From contig JASLGB010000027.1 of assembly GCA_030150315.1 (NCBI GenBank), positions 1 through 6,384 on the forward strand: a stretch of 6,384 nucleotides of DNA, given 5' to 3'. The notes beneath the pieces are model-generated. The model did no database searches and had not been told where the DNA came from. It saw nothing but the letters and a program-made list of their open reading frames with translations. The position numbers and the translations under genes are program-made. The stretch's first letter is position 1; the number at the start of each line of letters is the position of its first letter. Positions 1 through 4,679 of the stretch are shown piece after piece. This DNA comes from Dokdonella sp. GTDB lineage: Bacteria; Pseudomonadota; Gammaproteobacteria; Xanthomonadales; Rhodanobacteraceae.

Positions 1-1089
1 GTCGGCTTGCCGGGGCGCCGCGACCGCATCGCGCGCGCCGACTCGGCAGCGGTGGCACGCCTGCGCGCCGCGGGTGCGGTGATCCTGGGCAAGACCAACC
101 TCGACGAGGGCAGCTTCGGCAGCGCCGGGCAGAATCCGCATTTCGGGCCGGTGCACAACCCCTTGCGTGAGGGCTTCGTCGCTGGCGGCTCGTCGGCTGG
201 CTCCGCTGTCGCCGTGGCTGCGGGCCACTGCAGTTTCGCACTCGGCAGCGACACGCTCGGTTCGGTGCGCATCCCGGCCAGCCACTGCGGCGTCTTCGGC
301 CTGCGTCCGACGTTCGGGGAAATCTCCACGCGCGGCCTCGTCCACGCGGCGCGCCGGCTCGATTGCATCGGCCTGCTCGCGCGCAGCGTCGAGGACATCG
401 CCATCGTGCTCAACGTGCTGGCTGGCTACGACGCCGCCGACCCGCGTTCGCGCCGTCGCCGCGTGCCGCTGGCGGCGCCGGACTGGGAGCCGGGGCGCCT
501 GGTCAGTGCCACGCTGAAGGATCTTTCCGCGCTGGGCGTGGACGAGGCTGTGCGCGCGGTGTTCGAGCGCGCGCTGGCCGCGCTCGGCACGCATCTGGGT
601 GAGCGCCGCGAAGTCGACCTGGGTGACTACGATTTCGCCCGCACGCGGCGTGCCGCTTTGCTGGTCATGGAGAGCGAGATGGCGATCGAATTCGCTGACG
701 ACCTCGCCAATACGGCGCAGCCGGTGTCCGGCCGCCTGCGCGGACTGATCGACTACGCGCGCGGCAAGTCCGCGCCGGATCTGGTGGTCGCCGACCGTGC
801 GCTCGATGCCGCCGTGCTTGAAGGCCGCCGCCTGTTCGATGGCGTTGATGTGCTGGTGCTGCCGACGATCGGTCACGGCCCGTATCTTCTGGCCGACGGC
901 GAGCGTTCCGGCGACGCGGACCTCAGCGGCTTCGCCAGCCTCGCCGGCTGTCCGGCGATCAGCCTGCCGATGGGATTGCTGCCGGACGGGATGCCGATCG
1001 GCTTGCAGCTGGTGGCGCGCCCCGGTGCCGACCTGCGCCTGATCGAGCTGGCCGGCATCTGCGCCGCCACGCTCGACGTCGCCGACTGA
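1..1089 (+). CDS. Amidase-signature family hydrolase, 5'-truncated by window edge
   Basis: This is the C-terminal part of an amidase-signature (AS) enzyme, a family that hydrolyses amide bonds with a Ser-cisSer-Lys triad, usually in the cytoplasm. The frame is open from base 1, so the true start lies to the left. Numbering from the TTG at position 7 (not claimed as the start), the catalytic Lys is K29 in GKTNLDE, the cis-Ser is S62 in AGGSSAGS, and the nucleophile is S86 in GSDTLGSVRIPAS. The 24-residue spacing from S62 to S86 is the one known from this family. The C-terminal family motifs VDVLVLPT (280-287) and GCPAISLPMG through IGLQLVARPG (314-340) are also present. Roughly 50-100 N-terminal residues are missing compared with typical 450-500 residue members. 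The usual DTGGS reads DTLGS and GGSSGG reads GGSSAG; both are small departures. The substrate cannot be assigned. This does not look like GatA, since no gatB or gatC is adjacent. It is followed after 46 nt by alkB. Confidence 0.93.
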   Translation, partial: VGLPGRRDRIARADSAAVARLRAAGAVILGKTNLDEGSFGSAGQNPHFGPVHNPLREGFVAGGSSAGSAVAVAAGHCSFALGSDTLGSVRIPASHCGVFGLRPTFGEISTRGLVHAARRLDCIGLLARSVEDIAIVLNVLAGYDAADPRSRRRRVPLAAPDWEPGRLVSATLKDLSALGVDEAVRAVFERALAALGTHLGERREVDLGDYDFARTRRAALLVMESEMAIEFADDLANTAQPVSGRLRGLIDYARGKSAPDLVVADRALDAAVLEGRRLFDGVDVLVLPTIGHGPYLLADGERSGDADLSGFASLAGCPAISLPMGLLPDGMPIGLQLVARPGADLRLIELAGICAATLDVAD

Positions 1090-1135
1090 GCCACCGGCAC
1101 GCGCCGACCGACTCCGCTGCCCGCCCGCGCCGACC

Positions 1136-1765
1136 ATGATTCCGCTCGCCGACGGGTTCGAACGCATCGCCGCCGCCGTGGCGGCGGATCTGCGCTACGC
1201 CGCGCAGTTCCTGCCGCCGTCGCGCGCGGATGCCGCGATGGCGGCCCTGATCGATGAGATTCCGTGGCAGACGCATCGCCTGCGTCTGTTCGGCCGCGAG
1301 GTGGATGCGCCGCGCCGTTCCTGCTGGATCGGTGACCCGGATGCGGCCTACACCTATTCGCGCGTGCGCTTCGAGCCGCAGCCGTGGACGGCGAGGCTGG
1401 CCGCGCTGCGCGATGAGATCGAAACGCGGCTGGGCCTGCGCTTCAACAGCGTGCTCGCCAACTTTTATCGCGACGGCCGCGATTCGATGGGCTGGCACAG
1501 CGACGACGAACCCGAGCTGGGCGTTGATCCGATCATTGTTTCGCTCAGCCTCGGCGCCGAGCGCCCGTTCCGCCTGCGACCGCGCGGGCCGGAAGCCGGT
1601 GGCGTCATCGCGCTGACACTGGAGCACGGCAGCCTGCTGTGCATGGCCGGCGCCACGCAGCGCCTGTACCAGCACGCGCTGCCGCGTCGCGTGCGCGTGA
1701 CGCAGCCGCGCATCAACCTCACGTTCCGCCGCATCGAGACGAGCGGCCCGGCACGATCGCGGTGA
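1136..1765 (+). CDS. alkB: AlkB-family 2-oxoglutarate/Fe(II) dioxygenase, ABH2-like
   Basis: The 209-residue product is a probable oxidative demethylase that repairs N1-methyladenine, N3-methylcytosine and related lesions using O2, 2-oxoglutarate and Fe(II). The iron ligands are H121 and D123 (WHSDDE) and H180 (YQHALPR). The 2-oxoglutarate-binding elements are N109-x-Y111 and the RxNxTxR motif R192-R198 (PRINLTFR). From memory of human ABH2, the match runs well beyond the motifs: LFG then APR (51-60), GD...YTYS (66-75), PQPW (81-84), DDEPELG (123-129) and EHGSLL (163-168). F52 aligns with the ABH2 finger phenylalanine that fills the gap left by the flipped base. This makes it closer to the ABH2-like group than to E. 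coli AlkB. No other in-frame start exists between the amidase stop and this ATG, and the N-terminal alignment supports it, although no Shine-Dalgarno sequence is visible. It may be transcribed with the amidase. An RNA substrate is possible; repair is inferred from the family. Confidence 0.93.
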   Translation: MIPLADGFERIAAAVAADLRYAAQFLPPSRADAAMAALIDEIPWQTHRLRLFGREVDAPRRSCWIGDPDAAYTYSRVRFEPQPWTARLAALRDEIETRLGLRFNSVLANFYRDGRDSMGWHSDDEPELGVDPIIVSLSLGAERPFRLRPRGPEAGGVIALTLEHGSLLCMAGATQRLYQHALPRRVRVTQPRINLTFRRIETSGPARSR

Positions 1766-1771
1766 TCGCGC
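1751..1771. terminator. Weak hairpin in the convergent alkB/HhH junction
   Basis: A stem CGATC/GATCG (1754-1758 with 1764-1768) closes a 5-nt loop. It extends outward past one A-C mismatch by two more G-C pairs. It overlaps the alkB stop codon and almost fills the 13-nt gap to the HhH stop. No T tract follows on either strand, so intrinsic terminator function is doubtful. It could equally be chance in GC-rich DNA. Confidence 0.2.
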
Positions 1772-1778
1772 GTCGCGC

Positions 1779-2303
1779 TCAGGGCAGGCCGCGCAGGGAT
1801 TGCTGCAGTTGGCGCAATCCGTTCCAGTCGTTGTGCGACGCCAGTTCCGCCTGCTGCACCCAGTGCGCTGGATTGGCGTAGCGGAAACTCGGGCCGCCGC
1901 GATCGAGGATCGCGCGCAACGCGTCCTCGTCCGTTGCGGCCAGCTGCAGGAATCCGCTGATGCCGTGCGCGCGCAGCAGCTCCTCGATGCGCGGGCCGAT
2001 GCCGTCGATGATGGTCAGGTCCTCGGCGTGCCGCAGGTTGAATCCGCTGGCGCGTGCGGCGCCGACATCGATCAGCCGACCCGCGGCGGGAACGTGCGGC
2101 GGCGGTTCGTATTCGGGAAGTGGCGCGGGTGCGGGCGTCGTCGCCGTTGCCGTCGTCCGCTCGGCGGCTGCGGAAGGCGCGGGTTCCGCTGCCGCCGGCA
2201 TCTGCCGGTCGCGCAGGCGCAGGGCGACAAGACCGCCGAGCATCAAGCCGCCGGAGACAAATCCCAGGACGAACCACAGCAGGCGTTCGCTGATCGGATC
2301 CAT
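1779..2303 (-). CDS. Membrane-anchored helix-hairpin-helix domain protein, function unknown
   Basis: The 174-residue protein has three parts. Residues 8-29 form one hydrophobic, Gly-rich membrane segment (LLWFVLGFVSGGLMLGGLVAL), followed by positively charged RLRDR, which suggests a cytoplasmic C-terminus. Residues 36-75 are a low-complexity Ala/Pro/Thr/Glu linker. Residues 88-172 are a compact helical domain with a helix-hairpin-helix core, DLTIIDGIGPRIEELLRAHG (95-114), then ANPAHWVQQAEL and DWNGLRQLQQ. HhH cores with a GIGP hairpin usually contact DNA backbone or mediate protein contacts. This domain resembles the flap-endonuclease-like HhH domain found alone or at the C-terminus of varied bacterial proteins (recalled, not searched). 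No nuclease residues are evident. The ATG at 2303 is supported by GAGGA with a 6-nt spacer. The gene converges on alkB (13 nt apart) and diverges from creD. A role in tethering DNA or a DNA-processing factor at the membrane is speculation. Confidence 0.85.
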   Translation of the reverse strand: MDPISERLLWFVLGFVSGGLMLGGLVALRLRDRQMPAAAEPAPSAAAERTTATATTPAPAPLPEYEPPPHVPAAGRLIDVGAARASGFNLRHAEDLTIIDGIGPRIEELLRAHGISGFLQLAATDEDALRAILDRGGPSFRYANPAHWVQQAELASHNDWNGLRQLQQSLRGLP

Positions 2304-2309
2304 CAGTGT

Positions 2310-2314
2310 TCCTC
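2310..2314 (-). promoter_or_regulatory. Shine-Dalgarno of the HhH gene
   Basis: GAGGA on the minus strand lies 6 nt before the ATG at 2303. It fixes the start immediately before the membrane segment. Confidence 0.7.
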
Positions 2315-2370
2315 AAGGTTCGATACCGGCATCGCGTTCCCCGCGGCCTGCCAGCGTAAACCCCCGCGGC

Positions 2371-2402
2371 AGCCTACACCGGCGGCGCGGCGTGGTGGTC
2401 AA
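2371..2402 (-). promoter_or_regulatory. Possible sigma70-type promoter for the HhH gene
   Basis: On the minus strand a good -35 element, TTGACC (2397-2402), is followed after 18 nt by TGTAGG (2373-2378), a weak -10. Choosing TAGGCT (2371-2376) instead would give an over-long 20-nt spacer. Transcription would start around 2365, leaving a leader of about 60 nt. The -35 match is convincing and the -10 is not. The 222-nt divergent region 2304-2525 otherwise shows no clear promoter for creD, and no TTCAC direct repeat of the kind bound by CreB in enterobacteria. Confidence 0.3.
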
Positions 2403-2511
2403 CTTTTCGCAAGCGCGTCTGCCCGTGGCCCGCCAGCAGCTTGCCTGCGTCCTGCCTGAAAACCTCCCTCGCGCGCGCCGGAGCGAGGTCTCCAATGGCG
2501 TCTCCACCACC

Positions 2512-2521
2512 GGAAGGAAGG
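2512..2521 (+). promoter_or_regulatory. Shine-Dalgarno of creD
   Basis: The purine run GGAAGGAAGG contains AAGGA 7 nt before the ATG at 2526. It is the strongest ribosome binding site in the window and decides the creD start. Confidence 0.85.
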
Positions 2522-2525
2522 CGAA

Positions 2526-3881
2526 ATGGCGACGCGATGGATCCACGGCGTGACGTTCAAAGTGCTCGGCATCGGATTGCTGGCCTTGCTGATGCTGATT
2601 CCGCTGGCGCAGGTCAACGATCTCGTGCGCGAGCGCGAGCAGCGCGCGCACGAGGCGACCGCCCAGATCGCCCAGCGTTGGGGCGCGCCGCAACAGGTCG
2701 GCGGCCCGGTGCTGGTGGTGCCGGTATGGACGCGGCAACGTCAGGGCGATGCGACGGTCACGGTCGAATCGCACGAGTTCCTGCTGCCCGATCGACTTTC
2801 GATTCGTGCGGAACTGGTACCGGAAGTGCGCCACTATGGCCTGTATGAAACCGTCGTCTATGTCGCCACGGCAAAGATCGAGGGGCGCTTTCTGGCCAGC
2901 GACATCGCCGCGCTTGGCGGTACCGGGCGCGAGGTGCAGTGGCAGCGCGCCGAACTGCGCGTGCCGATTGCCGACGTGCGCGGAATCCGCCGCGTTTCCG
3001 CCTTGCGCATCGGCGATGGCGAAGCCGACTTCGGACCGGACGCTGGTGGCGTGGCCGGCATCGCGGCGATCGCGTCGCCGTATCCGATCGAGCCGTCGGC
3101 GCTGCCGGCGCAGCTGCCGTTTGCGTTCGAGTTGGCGCTGGCCGGCAGCGAACGCTTCGCGGCCCTGCCGCTGGCACGCCAGACCGAGCTGGAAGCCCGC
3201 GGCGCGTGGCCAGCGCCGGGATTCGACGGGGCCTTCCTGCCGGCGTCGCGGCGCATCGATGCGCATGGCTTCGAGGCGGCGTGGCAGGTGCTCGATCTCA
3301 ACCGCCGCATCGCGCAGCGCTGGAATACACAGGAGTCCAGCGGCATCGACCTGGGGGCGAGCGCGTTCGGCGTCAGCCTCGTGCAGCCGGCCAGCCCGTA
3401 CCAGCGCAATGTGCGCGCCGGCAAATACGGCGTGCTGTTCATCGCGCTGACTTTCGTCGCGTTCTTCCTGTTCGAGGTGTTGCGCGGCCTGCGCGTGCAC
3501 CCCGTGCAGTACCTTTTGGTCGGCGTCGCCTTGTGCACGTTCTACGTCGCGCTGCTGGCGTTGTCCGAACAGTTCGGCTTCGGCACCGCCTACCTTTCCG
3601 CAGCGATCGCCACCGTGCTGCTGGTCGGCGGCTACGCGTCCGCCGTGTTGGCACAACGGCGCGCCGGCTTGGTGCTCGGCGGCCTGCTGGCCGTGGTCTA
3701 CGGCGTGCTCTACGGCCTGGTCGCCAGCGAGGACTACGCGCTGTTGATGGGCGCGCTGGCCCTGCTCACAACGGTGTCCGCGCTGATGTACCTGACGCGC
3801 CGCGTAGACTGGTATGCGATGGGGCCGCGCGATCCGCAGCTTGCCGACGCCGCGCTGTCGAGCGATGGGCGGCCGCGGTGA
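2526..3881 (+). CDS. creD: CreD-like cell envelope integrity protein, inner membrane
   Basis: The 451-residue product has the architecture of CreD, the inner-membrane protein that in enterobacteria and Stenotrophomonas belongs to the CreBC regulon and affects envelope integrity; its biochemical role is unknown. One N-terminal membrane helix (12-29) is followed by a large, presumably periplasmic domain (about 30-300) carrying GGPVLVVPV (59-67) and a YGLYETVVYVA stretch (104-114). Five C-terminal helices follow at about 301-319, 326-346, 353-374, 379-400 and 405-425. Family hallmarks are VHPVQYLLVGVAL (324-336), ALSEQFGFGTAYL (345-357), YGVLYGLVASEDYALLMG (392-409) and TRRVDWY (424-430). Length and topology are normal for the family, and the start has an excellent Shine-Dalgarno. 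No creB or creC lies in the window, so CreBC control cannot be assumed. tsaB follows after 47 nt but seems to have its own promoter. Confidence 0.94.
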   Translation: MATRWIHGVTFKVLGIGLLALLMLIPLAQVNDLVREREQRAHEATAQIAQRWGAPQQVGGPVLVVPVWTRQRQGDATVTVESHEFLLPDRLSIRAELVPEVRHYGLYETVVYVATAKIEGRFLASDIAALGGTGREVQWQRAELRVPIADVRGIRRVSALRIGDGEADFGPDAGGVAGIAAIASPYPIEPSALPAQLPFAFELALAGSERFAALPLARQTELEARGAWPAPGFDGAFLPASRRIDAHGFEAAWQVLDLNRRIAQRWNTQESSGIDLGASAFGVSLVQPASPYQRNVRAGKYGVLFIALTFVAFFLFEVLRGLRVHPVQYLLVGVALCTFYVALLALSEQFGFGTAYLSAAIATVLLVGGYASAVLAQRRAGLVLGGLLAVVYGVLYGLVASEDYALLMGALALLTTVSALMYLTRRVDWYAMGPRDPQLADAALSSDGRPR

Positions 3882-3916
3882 CGGCGGTGACGCGGTCGGT
3901 CGCCGGGCGCATCCCT

Positions 3917-3922
3917 TACACT
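3917..3922 (+). promoter_or_regulatory. -10 element placed for leaderless tsaB transcription
   Basis: TACACT matches four of six bases of the -10 consensus and ends 6 nt before the tsaB ATG at 3929. Transcription would therefore begin at or next to the A of the start codon. The 20 nt before the ATG contain no purine-rich Shine-Dalgarno, which fits a leaderless mRNA. No good -35 is seen about 17 nt upstream. Confidence 0.5.
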
Positions 3923-3928
3923 TGCGCG

Positions 3929-4618
3929 ATGAACCTGCTCGCGATCGAAACCGCCACCGAATCCTGCTCGGCTGCCTTGTACGCCGGCGGCAACTTGCTC
4001 CAGCGCAGCCAGATTGCGCCCCGCCGCCATGCCGAGCTGCTGTTGTCGATGTGCGACGAGCTGCTGGCCGAAGCCGGCCTGCGCCGCAGCGACCTGCAGG
4101 CGCTGGCGGTCGGTTGCGGCCCGGGGGCGTTCACCGGCGTGCGTCTGGCGATCTCGGCCGCGCAGGGCATCGCCTTGGCGCTGGATTTGCCGGTGGTGCC
4201 GGTGTCCTCGCTCGCCGCGCTGGCGATGCAGGCACCCCACGATGGCAGCGACATCCTGGCCGTCATCGACGCGCGCATGGGCGAGATCTACGCCGGCACC
4301 TTCCGGCGCGCCGCGGATGGCCTGGTCGTGTCGCTCGGCGCGGAAAGCGTCGGCGTGGCGGATGCGCTGGAGCTGCCGCCGGCGACGGCATGGAGCGTGA
4401 TTGGCAGCGGCTGGGCCACCTATCGCGATGCGATCACCGCGCGCCTGCCGAGCGTGCCGGACTGGGCGGAAGGCGATCGCTACCCGCAGGCGGCCGATGT
4501 CGCGCGGCTGGCCGTTCCGATCGCAAGCGCCGGCGGCGGCATCGCGCCCGAGCAGGCGCTGCCGGTGTACCTGCGCGACAAGGTCGCCCTGACGCTGGCC
4601 GAGCAGCGCGCGCGCTGA
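3929..4618 (+). CDS. tsaB: tRNA t6A37 threonylcarbamoyladenosine biosynthesis protein TsaB
   Basis: TsaB (formerly YeaZ) is the ASKHA-fold partner that binds and activates TsaD. With TsaE, the complex transfers threonylcarbamoyl from the TsaC-made adenylate to A37 of ANN-decoding tRNAs in the cytoplasm. The 229-residue length is close to E. coli TsaB (231). Recognisable segments, compared with E. coli from memory, are LAIETATESCSAALY (4-18), the long helix after PRRHAELLLSMCDELL (31-46), the hallmark GCGPGAFTGVR (62-72) with SAAQGIAL (76-83), AVIDARMGEIY (111-121), the GSGW turn (159-162) and the C-terminal LPVYLRDKVA (211-220). The ATG at 3929 is chosen because MNLLAIETAT matches the family N-terminus. 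The frame stays open upstream only as a shadow of creD. It is codirectional with creD after a 47-nt gap and likely transcribed without a leader. The 3' end converges on the membrane protein gene. Confidence 0.96.
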   Translation: MNLLAIETATESCSAALYAGGNLLQRSQIAPRRHAELLLSMCDELLAEAGLRRSDLQALAVGCGPGAFTGVRLAISAAQGIALALDLPVVPVSSLAALAMQAPHDGSDILAVIDARMGEIYAGTFRRAADGLVVSLGAESVGVADALELPPATAWSVIGSGWATYRDAITARLPSVPDWAEGDRYPQAADVARLAVPIASAGGGIAPEQALPVYLRDKVALTLAEQRAR

Positions 4619-4679
4619 TTTCCGGCGCCGCGATTTCCCGTACCGCAGATTTTCTGCACCACGACTTCCCGCATCGCGA
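4619..4679. other. 61-nt convergent gap with small hairpin and imperfect direct repeat
   Basis: Between the two facing stop codons there is a short perfect hairpin, GCAGA-TTT-TCTGC (4645-4657), with no T run after it on either strand. Two 18-nt segments (4629-4646 and 4660-4677) agree at 14 positions around a common TTCCCG core, offset by 31 nt. Either could affect 3'-end formation. Neither is a convincing intrinsic terminator. Confidence 0.25.

Noticed and set aside
959..1675. A minus-strand open frame of about 238 codons opposite the amidase end and alkB.
   Set aside because: The plus strand encodes two clear enzyme families here, and the antisense product has no motif.
1800..2553. Plus-strand frames running across the HhH gene into the creD upstream region.
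   Set aside because: They lack motifs and are explained as shadows of the HhH gene, which has a Shine-Dalgarno, a membrane segment and a recognisable domain.
2313..3656. A minus-strand open frame of about 447 codons opposite creD.
   Set aside because: The translation is Arg/Gln/His-rich and low in information, and the strand opposite is a confidently recognised creD with a strong Shine-Dalgarno. Long antisense frames are expected at this GC content.
2939..3928. The upstream extension of the tsaB frame to about 559 codons, suggesting a fusion.
   Set aside because: The extension lies entirely in the +2 shadow of creD and is Arg/Ala-rich. TsaB begins naturally at the ATG at 3929, matching family length.
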